Part shown: positions 34,111 to 46,334 of the stretch, in pieces
How positions within the stretch are numbered: position 1 is the first letter of the stretch
Layout of the letters: every line of letters begins with the position of its first letter
From: Bemisia tabaci
Taxonomy: Eukaryota > Arthropoda > Insecta > Hemiptera > Aleyrodidae
Assembly (NCBI RefSeq): GCF_918797505.1
Contig: NC_092799.1
Location: 26,846,382 to 26,910,381, forward strand
DNA length: 64,000 bases
Direction: 5' to 3'
Made by a program: the position numbers and the translations under genes
The notes under the pieces: model-generated
What the model was told of the DNA's origin: nothing
Seen by the model: the letters and a program-made list of their open reading frames with translations, nothing else
The model's database searches: none

Positions 34111-34622
34111 TCAATGGAGTTGTTGCATTTGTGAGGAATTTAAGATTTTACCATAGATTCTCATGTAAAAGTTCGCGAGAAACACGATGGTGCCACTGGT
34201 TTTCTCTGAAATCAACTCCCAAGCTCAAAAAAAGCTCTCAAAATGAGGCCAAAATGGAGGGAATATCCTACGCTATCCTGAGAGTCCATCTTTACATCAA
34301 GACAAACTCTCCATGCGAAGATAGGGAGCAAATACATTAGCAGGGTTGCCGTGTTTTCAGTTTTGGAGTCCCCGAATAAAGCGGCAGCCATGTCAATGTA
34401 TTTGCTCCCCATCTTTGCATGGAGAGTTCGTCTTGATGTAGAGGTGGACTCTCAGGATAGCGTGGAATATCTCCTCCATTTTGGCCTCAACTTGAGAGCT
34501 TTCTTTGAGCTTGGGAGTTGATTTCAGAGAAAACCAGTGGCACCATCGTGTTTTTCACGAACTTCTGCAAGAGAATCAACAGTCAAATCGCAAATTCCTC
34601 ACGCATGCAACATCTCCATTCA
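34107..34622. mobile_element. family G palindromic element
   Basis: 516-bp palindrome centred near 34364. Paired landmarks include TTCAATGGAG../..TCCATTCAA, GTGAGGAATTT / AAATTCCTCAC, AACACGATGGTGCCACTGG and GGAGCAAATACATT. A partial relative is at 18090. Confidence 0.85.
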
Positions 34623-35960
34623 AGTCACTTTTTCCTGTGTTGTTAATATTAATACACTTCAACGCCGCAGTTTTAATTACAGGAAAATTGACAAAACGAC
34701 CGTTTTATCCAGGCATCAACGGTTACATTGAAGTTGAATGAATTAGATTCCAAAAGTGAGGGAAACGGGATTGCTTTGCGTATCCCGCACAAAAACTGGA
34801 AAGTCGGTGCATGAATAACACCATTCCGCTTTAATAAGCGCGTAAACATGCGTCAGGGATTCGATTCCCTCGCTTTGCAACGAGAGTAACTCAACAGCTA
34901 GTACCCAACGAGTTTGTATACCAACTCGGGTCCATTCTCCGCCGCTAGCTGTTGTTTGTGTCGCAGCATTCCTCCAGTACTAAAAGCAAGAGCTACCCGA
35001 TTGTAAAAATAACATCTCCTTATGACCCGCTCGTTTGGTTTTAATCGGCGAGGGAGAAGAAAAACCTTGAATTGGAGAACTTATAAATCGAACCTGAAAT
35101 GAAAACCCATCTTCAGGCAAGATGAACATTGTTTAAGCCCCTTAATTCGCTCTGAGAATACACATATGGTGCATTGGTGCATATCTTGCATATTGTGTAA
35201 TGTCAGAATTTGGCACAGCTCGTCAGGGATTTCAGGAAAACGCCAGGGAATTTTATTTTTCAAAGTCTGTGGCAATTCTGAAATTAGTGTTCTTGCCTCT
35301 TTGTAACTTTGATTTTTGACTCCGCATCCGTTCAGCGGTTCTTTGCTCCTAGTCAGATATGTAAATTGATTTCATCCTTCTGAATTTTTAACTTCTGGAA
35401 TATCCCTGACTTTATAGAACTGGTCCGTATGTACTTGGTAGTTCTTGAATTATTTATTGTTTTATTTTTTTATTTTTGAATATCGGCCGTTTGAAATATA
35501 TTTTTTTTTTTTTTGTTATAATGACTTTCAAAAAATCAAGCAGTACCATTTGAACCTACACAACAGCTTCTGCGCTTAAGGGTTGCAAAGAATAGGGGTT
35601 GAGAAAGACCGAAATCCCATTTTAAAGACACTTGCATACTTGACTGCACTCGAACACTTTTCAAAAGTCCGTGGAAAGTCTTTGTTTTACTAATTAGAAC
35701 GCCTTGAAAAATCTTTGATTTTGGAAAACTTAAAGCTTTTAAAGTATTTAATGGATTAAGATGCAGAACCCTTCCGTTATAAATCATGTCCAGGACATGG
35801 GGAAACAGGGGAACACTAGGATTTTTCAGAGGAAAAAAAATTCTGCTTAATCGACTACACTTTGCTTTCAACGCAAATATTTTAAAAATTGAGAATTTCT
35901 CACCTCTTCGCCAGAGACCGTTCTTTTATGAATTTGACTTCCCGAGCGCAATGTATCAAA
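34623..35960. other. gene-free DNA
   Basis: A GGGATTCGATTCCC motif (about 34856) resembles a T-arm but has no tRNA context. CAGGG-type phrases near 35220. A T-run at about 35498. No gene supported. Confidence 0.4.
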
Positions 35961-36157
35961 TGGACCGCGTTAGGCATAAAGGAACCAAAAAACATCAGTT
36001 ATTGCCAAATTTAATTGGGCAATTCAACTTTTCAGATGAAAACTGTTGTGCGGATTTTTGTGCAAATTTCAGTGAATTTTCTGCGTAGTGGAAAGCAAAT
36101 TCCTCAACATTTTTGAAGGGATCCGCACAGACGTTCCGTTTTGCTGAAGGCGGTCCA
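35961..36157 (+). mobile_element. family F MITE, copy 1 (shortened)
   Basis: TGGACCGCGTTAGGCATAAA at the left, then ..ATTGCCAAATTTAATTGGGC. The right end keeps only TTGCTGAAGGCGGTCCA. Confidence 0.7.
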
Positions 36158-36210
36158 AATACGCATGCATATCGCCTGCGCTCGCAAGATCTTTGAAAGT
36201 CCTCGGCCGT

Positions 36211-36650
36211 ATTCTATTGATTAAAGCTCCTTGAAGATTCCTAGATCTTGGATTTGAAGTTTTTTGAACGCTGCCATTGACTAGAGTCTCTTTATACTGA
36301 TTGTAAAGACAATGCGAATGATCGGTTCCCGTATTTTAGGCCTTCACAGTGTCACAGACGGGAATGAAAATTATATTTTCATCAATTGCAAGATTATAAA
36401 CTGGAATGGACTGGGGAATAGGGAGCACGGCAAGGAACACGTGGAATAAGAGAGGGAACGGTGACAGGGGGTTGATCAAAGATTACAAAAAACGTCCGAT
36501 TTTTGCAAATCATTATTCCCGTTTTCGACGTCCAAAGGTCGCGTTGTCTCAACTCTCTCTAAGGAGGGACTGTAGTATTGATTAGAGCTCCTTTAAGATT
36601 CCTAGATTTCGGATTTGGAAGTTTTTGAACGCCTTCATCGACCATGTTCG
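36211..36650 (+). repeat. two direct repeats of about 75 bp, 360 bp apart
   Basis: 36211-36290 and 36571-36645 share TATTGATTA.AGCTCCTT, AAGATTCCTAGAT.T.GGAT and TTTTTGAACGC. They may be the ends of an unrecognised element. Confidence 0.6.
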
Positions 36651-36864
36651 AAGTAAGTAATTCCAATTCCTTCAGACGTCATCCCGGTCAGAAAATGCAA
36701 AACGGGACATTAATCAATGCAGAGTCGGGCAAGAGGGAGCCCCTCAAAAATCAACGGGGGGGGGGGAAGTCGGAGATCGGGCCGAAACCCCCATCGGCTC
36801 CTCGAACTCCGGTCTTAAAAAGGCGTAGGACGCAGGGGGCTAGGCGCGACGCCCCACGCCCCGG

Positions 36865-37385
36865 CGCAGAGTGGATCGAGACAATGGAAGAGGTCGGACA
36901 AACTTCGGAAACTTTAAAATCTTATAACTCCGTTTATACAAAACTTTGAGGTTTCATAGGTGGCACCACTGGTTTCTTTGTGAAATTTACTTCTGAAAGC
37001 ACCTCTAGAAATTTAAAGTGTGACGGAATAAACATCAATATTTTCAGTTTTAGTCAAAAATTTTACAGGGTGTCTAGCATCAGGAAAAACCGGAAAATAT
37101 CAGGAATTATGGCCGATCAGGAAAAAATTAGGAAAATTTGAAAAATCGGACGTTTTATTAGAAATTTTTCTTACGCAATTCTCCTCAACGGAGAAAGTCT
37201 TATTGCTTTTTGCCTTCCGTGCCAGGAGTCGAAAAAAATCAGGAAAATATCAGGAATTTTCAAAATGAAAAAATCAGGAATTTTGTATAAAATATCAGGA
37301 AACATCAGGAAAATATCAGGATTTTCCAAAATTAAAAAATACTAGACACCCTGTTTTATGTCCGACCTTTGTGATTTACTGTGCG
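36865..37385 (-). mobile_element. family D MITE, copy 3, with nested insertion
   Basis: The outer element has CAGAGTGGATCGAG at the left and ..TTTATGTCCGACCTTTGTGA..ACTGTG at the right, flanked by CGGCG on both sides. Interrupted by 37068-37353. Confidence 0.8.
37068..37353 (+). mobile_element. family E' MITE nested in family D (TSD TTTTA)
   Basis: 286 bp with ends CAGGGTGTCTAG / CTAGACACCCTG. TTTTA is duplicated at 37063-37067 and 37354-37358. Removing the element and one TTTTA restores the D sequence AAAAATTTTATGTCCGAC. The interior is rich in ATCAGGAAAA. Confidence 0.9.
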
Positions 37386-37720
37386 GCGCCCCCCCCCCCC
37401 CCACGCCGCGCGCCCGCGCCATCAATCAGCCGCGGCGGGCGAGAAAAAAGGACGACGCCCGGCGAGCAGCGCTGTCTGTCACCGTGACTAATTTCCAGGG
37501 GCGCGAAAAACAGACGGGCTCCCCGACTCGATCCGAAGGGAGCAGCGAGGCAGAATTAGTGTTTACCCGCTCGGTATTACTTTCATGAAGAATCCTCGCG
37601 GTACTCGCCCGGTCTTGATTACTAACTCCCTCGTCCTCCCCCGCCCCCCGCCCACGGCTTTGACGTCGGGCCTAATTCAATTCCGCCGATACGGCGACGG
37701 GCTTTTTCAAAGCGATCGTT
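37386..37720. other. GC-rich patch with C14 tract
   Basis: Begins with a C run (37389-37402) and stays CpG-rich. No exon supported. A possible regulatory island. Confidence 0.25.
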
Positions 37721-37860
37721 TTTGACGTTCGGCTTTTGCAGATTTGCGCGCGCGCTCAATCCGCGGGACAAACAGGATTACTGCCCGTCGTGCTCGGGAA
37801 AAACAGCCTATGGACGTTCGGACCCTGCCAAATTTCCTCTGATAGACCGGAGACACTATA

Positions 37861-38096
37861 TAGGATGATCCAAAAGTCTTGCACCACTAGCACCAGGCCA
37901 CCAGGCACCCTTCCAACATTAGAACAAATTGAGATAGAGACTTGAAATTTTGTGAGTGCTCCTAGGTCAAAGGAGACGACCTCTAACCCCCAAAATTTTG
38001 AGGGGATCAGTCTGGAAAGGGGCAAGAACCCTAAGGGTTGTAGGGATGGTGCACCATCCCTACAACCCTTACATGCGGGACTTTTGGATCACTCTG
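37861..38096 (+). mobile_element. mariner-type MITE with internal perfect palindrome
   Basis: 236 bp flanked by TA (37859-37860, 38097-38098). Ends TAGGATGATCCAAAAGTC / GGACTTTTGGATCACTCTG. Contains a perfect 40-bp palindrome at 38032-38071 centred on GTGCAC. Confidence 0.85.
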
Positions 38097-38098
38097 TA

Positions 38099-39172
38099 GT
38101 TTAGAGGCCCAGTTCCAACAATCAAAGCAAATTAATTAGTTGAGGCTAAAGTTGAATTCGGAAGTGAACACTTTTTTTTGCTCAATGACAATTGGTGAAC
38201 AACTTGTCGTGCAAAAAACCCAATAAAATACGCATAATGATGACTGATGGAATTTCGAAGCGAGATATTTGTTCTCGCGAGTTTGTTTTCAAATTAGTCT
38301 AGGGTTGCTGAATCATTCTATCTACCTTTGGCGTTGGGCTAATTGTCATTGTCTTCAGGTCAGCCCTCTGGCAGTGAAGCTCTGAGGGTGAAAATGTCTT
38401 GAAAAGTCAGGGAAGCCCTGGGAAAATGAAGGCTTTCCGCCCAGCCCTGTAAAGTCAAGGAATTTTGCTGCAAAACCTTGAAAGTTTTTCTTCCGTCAAA
38501 AGTTTCATTTTTTTTAAACTTCAAAACCTTTCGCCCCTCTTATTTTTGTGAAAACAATTTTCCACACCAAGAAAAACATCGAGAAGCCTGAAAATTTTAC
38601 GTTCAAAAACCTGAAAAGTCAGGAAGTTGCCGCGTAGTGTAAGAAAACTTACCACTATGAAGAGGGAACGAGTGCAACCTAACCTAGTTTTCCTTTTGGT
38701 GACCCCACCGAAGAAAAAAAAGAGAACTCATGAGTTATTGCTCCCACCCCTTCCTCACTTCATCCAGACTCGCGTGTGCATGTAAATGCTGCGAGCGCTG
38801 GCTCAAAGGGCTTTCCGATTTTTCGTTCGAATGAAAAGCTTTTTCATCAAAGGGAAGGGTCAGTGTGAATGGGGGAAAACTCGGGACGAAGCGCGCGGAA
38901 TTTAATCTTGTTGCAATACGCGAGTTGTCTTTCTGATAGGGAAAGTATCGTGCTGTTACCCGTGTAGTTTTCCCATTGACATAGATCGGGGTAATGGCAT
39001 GATCCACGTACGGCTAAGATGATCTCAGAGCTGAGGTACCTGGCAAACAGGAAGAAAACAGGGTAAACTTTTTTGTCCGCAAGTATCATGGAACGCACAT
39101 AATTTTGTTAAAAGTTATCATCTCTTGCGTTTTTTCTTCTTCTTCTTCCACGAACGCTAGGGCAAAGCCCTG
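38099..39172. other. gene-free DNA
   Basis: No element or exon recognised. Confidence 0.35.
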
Positions 39173-39586
39173 CACTGAAAAAAAATTCTCGGCGTTTTTA
39201 CCACGGTCCGTTGTTACCTTTACCATCTCACCTTTTTTACCAATTATTGGTAATTTTACCAAGACAGACTGGTAAGCTTACCTAAAAACCGGTGTTTTTT
39301 CCGTTTTTTCAGGTAAGAATACCACTTTTTTTGGTAATCAATTCCCGGTAGCTTTACCATTTTGTCTCGGTAATTCTACCACAGTCGATAAAAAACATTG
39401 GCATTTTTACCAAGGTCCAGTAAAATTACCGAGGAAGTTCAATAATTTTACCGAGATTTCTCGGTAAAATTACCAATTCCATAAATGGTAAGTTTATACC
39501 AAGAAAAAACTGGGATCAAATAGAACCCTGAATTCTTGGTAATTTTACCCTTTTCTTAGTAAATACACCGAGAGTTTTTTTCAGTG
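39173..39586 (+). mobile_element. CACTG-type MITE (TSD TG), second subfamily
   Basis: 414 bp with ends CACTGAAAAAAAATTCTCGG / CCGAGAGTTTTTTTCAGTG and TG on both sides. The interior is a mosaic of TTGGTAATTTTACC-type phrases on both strands. Confidence 0.9.
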
Positions 39587-41241
39587 TGTTTGCCAGGTCA
39601 TCCCATACCGAGCACAATCAATTATAAAATAATATAAATCTAAAAATCTGAAAATCGTTTAGGAAAGGACTCGTCAAATCAATAAAAACATCATAAAATC
39701 TTCCATCATCCTCAGAGGAAGAGAGTCAGCTTTGTGCCCATCTCTTAAGCGGTCGTCCAGGTTGCGTTTTTTAGTTTTTTATTCTCAAAAGTGTTGATTC
39801 TTTTTTGTTGCAGTCGATAAAACTAAAAACCCGGTTTAGATAGAATGCGCGGGGCCGTATTATCAAAATATCTCAATATTTTCTAGCGTAATATTTTTTG
39901 TGAAAGTATTGAACGATTATCAATAAAATATTATTAAAATTAGTGCATCGATAACAGCATTCAAAGAGAAATTAAGTGTCAGTTAAATCATACGTAAATA
40001 CTGACAGGAAAGGTAGTACTAAAATAACAAATGAGAGGGGAAAAAAAACACTAATAAGTGGCCCGAATACTGTACGTAACAAGGCGGAGAAGTTTTTCGA
40101 CACCCCTATGAGGTATCTATTGTCTACCGAATATAGGAAATTTTGAACACGCGGATTCGAAGGAATTTCTCCAAGAAGGAAGAGTCAATAATCCCCGGGG
40201 TTCTGCAAAGGTTTGTCAAAGCTCCTCCGAAACGACATGGGTTGACATAGCTGCCGTTTCTGTAGCAATAACCGCGGACGTATATAAGACTCCTATTTGA
40301 GTTACGTTGTTTTTCCCGAGGAGGACAGATAGTTTGACACAGTTTGATGAGTCCCGAACGTCTCCTCGTCCACGGTGGAAACTCTGTCGAAGAATCGGCG
40401 GGGGCGAGGGAAGTTAATTAATTAAACTTGAAAGCCCGTTATAACTTCAAAATAATTATAGCTTTAACTCGGGGAGAGAAAGCGGGATTTTTCCGACTCC
40501 TTCGTATATTTGATTGCAGCTCTTTCTTAGCAAACAAAACTTTTATGAGATTAGAGAGGTCGTCACGCGAGTGCGATGGAACTAAAAAAGATTCCCCAGA
40601 TAAGCTCCAGAGCCACGATACTCGGTGCAAATACGTGCTCTCTCTAAATTACTTTCCTCCCGTTCTTTTTTACATGTCAATTAATATATTTTCCTTGGAT
40701 CCTTGGACTGTCATCAAAAGTATGGGGTCGCACAGCGTTAGCATACTACCGGGCTTCGTCGCATGTCCGTGTCATATCAACGGATATAGCCGCGTTGTTT
40801 TATGTCGTTCTATCCCTCTTAAAAAATCCCTTATAATGTCTGTCTTTAAGCCCCTCCTCCCCCTCCCCCATGTTCTATCCTCTACTGGGTGAATGGAGGC
40901 TCTACATGTATCATCGTGTCCGAGTTAATATCGAATATTCGATATCCCTGAGGAATATTCTCCAGTTAATACTTCCTGGACGAGACTTTTTGTTAAGTCA
41001 ACCGGGAATCTCTTTAAAGTGATAAGACGCCCTCTTAAAATTACAGAAATTCTGTTCGAAACAATGAAATTTCCTGGTGGCCCAAAGGCAAATTCTCAAT
41101 GGAAAAAATTATTAATTAGAATTTCTACATACCCAACAGAATTTTTCGCCGTTTCGGTATCAAGTTGTCTAATGTTGAAAGAATTAAAAGAGGCAACATA
41201 TTTTTTTGAAACTTATAAGAGCAGTGCGTAATGCAAAAGGC
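39587..41241. other. gene-free DNA
   Basis: A 150-codon open frame near 40428-40892 has no ATG at its start and no recognisable protein feature. No exon supported. TTAATTAATTAAACTT near 40414 is the only notable motif. Confidence 0.4.
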
Positions 41242-41494
41242 CGCACGGTGGATAGAGTCATTTAGAGAGGTCGGACACGAAAAAGTTTTCTGCAACTTTT
41301 CTATAACTGCAAATTTTGTTGTTTACATATATTTCGTCAAATTTTAAATTTTTAGGGGTGCCTAAAGAAGAAAATTTCATGAGGAAACCAACAGAGCCAC
41401 TTTCATAACCTCAAAGTTTTTTATGAACGGAGTTATAAGCTTTTGAAGTTTCAAATTTTGTCCGACCTCTCCTATTGGCCTGGTCCACTGTGCG
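41242..41494 (+). mobile_element. family D MITE, copy 4
   Basis: CGCACGGTGGATAGAGTCAT..GAGAGGTCGGAC at the left and GTCCGACCTCTCCTATTGGC..CACTGTGCG at the right. Confidence 0.8.
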
Positions 41495-43485
41495 CCAGAG
41501 GCGCGAAGCTCTCCCAATGGTGGGACCGTGGAGCGGTCAGTGACTGTAGCCCCGTGGTCGTGGTACAAGGGACAGCCGCGCGGAAAACAATTATGGCGAG
41601 GATCAGCTGGCCAAAGTAATCGCCACGATACTTAAAGTTTATGATAATCCTGCAATCCCCGTGTTTTTTTATCTTTACTTTCCTTAAAATGTACTTGTTA
41701 ATTTAGCGATGCCCGAATAGGTGCGAACAGTCGGGGGATTGCAGAACATTTCGAGTGACAAGTAATCAATTCTGGACGCGGGCGCAGAAACCCTATCTTC
41801 TGGCTAAGTTATACTAGTTAGTCGATTATGCATTCAACTGGGGAGGGCTAATGAAACATTTGCGATTCCGTCAATCAACAAGAGCAATCCATTAAATTTA
41901 TTGCAAGAAAAACACGGGAATCGATAAGAACATCGAACTACACAACTTTACTCACAGTCTCAGAATAATCAAGTGTCTCCCCCTTCCCCCCCCTCTCTCT
42001 CTCTTCCTCGTTTACTTCAAAGGAATGGTTTGCGCTTTTTCTCTTGGGAGGACAGGTGCCCGCGGGGAGGTATTTTTACCAGGACTGAATTTCACGCAGA
42101 ATCTTAAGTGCACAAAACGATTTTTGCGCGGCAAATTTTAATTTTTAGTACTGACAAACTAAGACTTCGGTTCCGTTTTGAAATTACATTGCGTAGTGAA
42201 GATAGTATCCATGCTCCAGAGTTAGGCTCCCTTCTATTTCATTGGGATGAATCAATTATTAAATCGAATTTACTGTAATTTTATTGTGAGCATGAAATTA
42301 CCTGGCTGATGATTCTGATGTATCACAGCGGTATTTGTGTATTTAAATTACGGTAATCTTATTAAAAATAATTCTTCTTTTTAGGTATTTTTCGGCAAAA
42401 ATAGAAAGAGACCCAACCTCTGAGACGTAATAAATTTTTATAACATGCTAAGGTTTCTAGGGCCAAAACCATGTTTTCATTTAAAAAGAATTCACGCCGG
42501 GTTTTTCGTCTTCCAATCAGTTTTTTTCTTCTTCTAACGTGAAGTTTATTAAAATTACAATATTCAATAAGTTAGGACCTAGAATTGACCTATTTTTGTA
42601 GCTGAATAGTCTCGGTCACGGACAGTATTGTTATCACAGAAAAATGCAGACAAGTCTCCGAAGAATCCTGACAGTAATTTCCTTCGTTTCGATTTATGGA
42701 TAAGGCGAACTGAGTATTTAATCACAATCTTGAAAGATCGATATCCATGTCGTTGTTTCATTGTTGTGGGTATGGCATTTGATTGAATCGTGATTTTTTC
42801 CGAACAATTCTGCATCTTTTGTTTTTCCTGTCTAATGCCGTTCAATACTCAATACTCTATGTGTCTGTTACCGCCTGCTTTGAAGCACTAATGTTTTCAA
42901 TGATTCAACATCCATTAAGAACCGTCAAGATACGTAGAATCAATTCAATGACGTTGAAATAATCAGGAGTACGATCTTTGCCTCACCGAAGAAATGCGCA
43001 CACCGACACTTTATTGTAATTTAGCTGCCAGTACGTTGTTTTTCTCATAATTAATTCTGAGCTCATTTCGAAAGTGATTACTTTTGAATTCTGAGATTTT
43101 AAAACAAGTTTTGACCCCGAATGACCTCTCATTTAATAAAAAATTGTAAATTTACCCTAAAACCCATGATCGGTGATTTTTTTTTTGTATCGTGAAACAT
43201 TTTGCCTCTTTTAGAGACGACGAGAAAATTGTCGAATTGAAAATCTGGGCCAAATCAATTCAATTTCGAAAGTAAACCCTTTGGCAATTTTGCAAGTTGC
43301 CAACATTGTTTTTCCTCTATTTGAATCCATTGAAAATATCGATTTTAGGTGAGGCAAGCTGTCTCCGATTTCGAATCGATTGTTTACATATATTTTAATG
43401 GAAGGAAAACAGTGTTGCCAATTTTCGAGAGCCGCCTTATTAACAATTTATCAAATGTTAGGAAGCCTAGCCACTAGCATAAATA
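41495..43485. other. gene-free DNA with (CT)n at about 41985-42006
   Basis: AT-rich with no supported exon or repeat family other than the CT microsatellite. Confidence 0.4.
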
Positions 43486-43725
43486 TACCGCGTTTAACAG
43501 AAAGGGACCAAGCCACATCAGCTATTGCCAAATTTAATTTTTCACCAGAGAACGTTTCTGTGGATTCCTTTGAAAATTTTAAGGAATTTGCTTCGTACCA
43601 TGTAGAAAATCCGCTAAAATTTGCACGAAAATCCGCACAACCGTTTTCATGTAAACAATTGAATTGCTAAATTAAATTTGGCAATAGCTGATTTGGCTTG
43701 GTTACTTTCTATTTAACGCGGTCCA
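43486..43725 (+). mobile_element. family F MITE, copy 2
   Basis: ACCGCGTTTAACAGAAAGGG..CATCAGCTATTGCC at the left and GGCAATAGCTGATTTGGCTT..TTAACGCGGTCCA at the right. The interior is palindromic around CGTTT/TCCGCACAA. Confidence 0.8.
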
Positions 43726-44429
43726 AATTACACTGGATTTTGTTGCAAATTTGTTTGTTTTTCCAAGAATTTCGACAAAATTATTTAGTAAACTATTGCA
43801 TGCTCCCTTTACCTCCCCTCGCAGAACTGCATTTGTTCACTCGGTACCGTAAAATAGTAGACCTCAAAGTTGACCGTTCACTTAAACCGTTGGACTCAAA
43901 ATGTTTCTTTTTTGACGAAATATTTCATTTTTAACGGGGTCCGCGCCCCTGAGACAGATTTCTCTGCCTGCGGAGCCAAACTTTTTGCCGGTCCATCAAA
44001 ATTTTGGACCCGCCCCCCGGCCCCTCCTCCCGAGCGGTGAAGCCGCGGCTCTAATTTTTAATGTACAATAAATCACATTTTGGCCAGTGAAACAAAGACG
44101 CCAACTTGAAAGAAGAACCAGTTATTTTTATCCCTGTGCATTCTGGCGAGGTGGAGGGAGGGGGGAGCGCTCTTCCTCACCTCTCCGCGTATTGTCCAAG
44201 TTTAGCATCTCCTCCCTCCCCCTTCGTTTAACCGCAGCTTTATCTCTGTCACGGTCCCCATCTTCCCTCTTTCCTCCCCTCTTTCCTCCCTCTTTCCTCC
44301 ATTCTGGCCTTTCGAAAATTATCTGCAAACTTGTCCTTATTAAAATACACGTTCGGAGCTTGAGCTTTCGCTAACCCCATTTCTCTCCCCTCCCCCTCAC
44401 CCTCCCTCTCTCTATTCTAGTTGATCACT
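43726..44429. other. gene-free DNA; pyrimidine-rich 44150-44420
   Basis: The second half is a C+T-rich stretch with CCTCTTTCCTCC repeats. No gene. Confidence 0.4.
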
Positions 44430-44587
44430 TAGAATATTGATAGGAAGAAAAATTGCATACGCTGAAGAATAAGGTACGGGCTAGAATATTGATAGGAAGA
44501 AAAATTGCATACGCCGAAGAAAAAGGTACGGGCTAGAATATTGATAGGAAGAAAAATTGCGTACACTGAGGAAAAAGATACGGGTTA
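44430..44587 (+). repeat. 52-bp tandem repeat, three units
   Basis: TAGAATATTGATAGGAAGAA begins units at 44430, 44482 and 44534. The exact spacing is 52 bp. Confidence 0.9.
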
Positions 44588-44595
44588 TATAGATA

Positions 44596-44710
44596 TACCG
44601 TCCGTTCCGGGCTCTGAGGTCGAAGGTTCCGGATGCTGGAGCCGTAGCTTCGACTGCTCCGGGTGCTACGCCCGGAACTTTCGGCCTCTGAGCCCGGAAC
44701 GCGGACGGTA
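44596..44710. repeat. GC-rich 115-nt hairpin
   Basis: TACCGTCCGTTCCGGGCTCT at the left pairs with GAGCCCGGAACGCGGACGGT at the right. Inner segments (GGTTCCGG / CCGGAACT, AGCTTCGACTGCTCCGGG) extend the stem. It stands out from AT-rich surroundings and follows the 52-bp array directly. Confidence 0.8.
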
Positions 44711-44815
44711 TTGGGAGGAAAATATTTATTATAAGTTTTCCAGAAAATTCACGTTTTATGAAGGAAATTTAGCAACGCCTGTAGGTTCATTCGACGCATT
44801 TCCTTAGGACGGCAG
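44711..44815 (+). mobile_element. family A MITE, right-arm fragment
   Basis: GAAGGAAATTTAGCAACGCC..TTCATTCGACGCATTTCCTT..GACGGCAG matches the right arm of complete A copies; the left arm is missing. Confidence 0.6.
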
Positions 44816-44883
44816 AATTCTGAGAATTGGAAAGTTCGGAAGTCTAAGGAAAGTCGAAGAATGTTTGAATCCGTTCTATAGTT

Positions 44884-45292
44884 CAATGGCGAGGCATGAA
44901 TGATCGATTAGCGATTTTTCCCCATTTGAAGCTATGGTTAGGAATCGATTATTGAGGCGTTCTTTGAAAATACCTTGTTCATGGATTCTTTTCCATAGCT
45001 TTTAATGATAGATCAATCGAGGGGTTTGGAGGACAAGGCGCATATGTGCAGTTTTGCTATTTCGAGAAATCCGTATTTGAAGTTTCGAAATCACATGAAT
45101 CCTCATGGCAGAAAGAAGGTTGAAACTGATTTTTATGATGCGTAAAAATTGAAATTTGTCAGCAAATTTTTCACAGAATATGCATTAACAATAGTTCAAC
45201 TTGATATCATTAATATCTCATTTTTTTAAAAACTGCACTAATGTGCCTTGTCCTCTGAGCTCCCAATCGCAATATCGCAAAGCGCGCCATGT
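44884..45292 (+). mobile_element. family M MITE interrupted by family N
   Basis: Left GCGAGGCATGAATGATCGAT..CTTTTCCATAG..GATCAATCG; right AATCGCAATATCGCAAAGCG..CGCC. The N element sits between two copies of AATCG. Confidence 0.75.
45021..45264 (+). mobile_element. family N MITE, copy 2, nested in M (TSD about AATCG)
   Basis: GGGGTTTGGAGGACAAGGCG / GCCTTGTCCTCTGAGCTCCC ends. AATCG precedes and follows. Confidence 0.75.
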
Positions 45293-46173
45293 CACCGGCT
45301 CACCGCTATAGTTTCGTTCTGTGAAAGGAAAACAAAAGTTGCGAGGGAGTGAGACATCGTGAAATGCAGTGAGGCTGATTGAGGTTAAATTCGTCCCCTT
45401 GACAGGAACCCCGATTTCAGGACCTAATTGAAGCGAAAGCCACGGAGCTTGAGCGTGTATTCTTATCTCACTCTAGGAGCGACAACTCGTCGGATTTCGA
45501 CTTAACAAGAGTGAACTTTCCGTGTCCCTGTTGTCACGTCCTATTTACGAACGTCGAATCGCGAGACAGTGTTTAGGGAATGCTATGACAATATTTTGAC
45601 ATCAAAGCCGATGCAGCCACTAGGATAAGCATCCGTCTGTCGGTGAATCTCTCTCCGCCCAGCTCCTACCGGGCCGGTTAGCGGCCGCTTTGTGATTTAT
45701 TTTGAGCGCCCTGCGCTGTATTTCAGAACCTCGAAATAATTCCTCGTTGCACGCTTTAATAAGGTGTCACTTGCTCCCCACTTTGTTTTTATTGTACTCA
45801 AAATTTAAGCTATCATCCCATTTGTCTCGCGAATGCCGCCCGTTTTCCGGCTATTTTCGAAGTGTTTATGCCCCCCCGCCGATCCCTGAAAATCCGTGCT
45901 GCCCTGCTTACATCACATCTCCCAATTTGACGGATTTATGCAAAAACAGCCTATTCGCAATGGGAATCATACGCGGGTGAACTTCTTTTTCAATCGAAGC
46001 TTCAGTCTGTAACGGTGGTTTTTACGACCAGATGCGTAATGGACGAATGCCCCTACGAAGAGGCGTCGATTGTTTATCAACATGTCTCATTTTTGAACTG
46101 TCATCAGGTTTATGAGGAGTGTAAGCACTAAAATACGCATTTTGGCCGTTCGTTTGAACCCAGTCAATTCAGT
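45293..46173. other. gene-free, partly GC-rich patch
   Basis: GGGCCGGTTAGCGGCCGCTT and nearby complex sequence (45640-45800) could be regulatory. No exon supported. Confidence 0.3.
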
Positions 46174-46334
46174 AGTGAGGCGTGAATGCTCGATTATCGA
46201 TATTTATCCATTTGAAGCTATGGGAAAGAATCGATTATTAAGGTGTTCGTTGCGAACACCCTTGCTAATCGATCCTTTTCCTTCAGGTTTAAATGGTAGA
46301 TTAATCGATTTATCGCAAAACACGCCACGCCACT
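46174..46334 (+). mobile_element. family M MITE, copy 4
   Basis: AGTGAGGCGTGAATGCTCGA at the left, core GGTGTTCGTTGCGAACACC, ATCGCAAAACACGCCACGCC at the right. Confidence 0.8.

Noticed and set aside
34836..34885. Possible tRNA: GGGATTCGATTCCC looks like a T arm
   Set aside because: No acceptor stem, D arm or anticodon arm of proper spacing is visible.
40428..40892. 154-codon open frame on the plus strand
   Set aside because: No ATG at the start, no domain, no splice support, and AT-rich codon use like the flanks.
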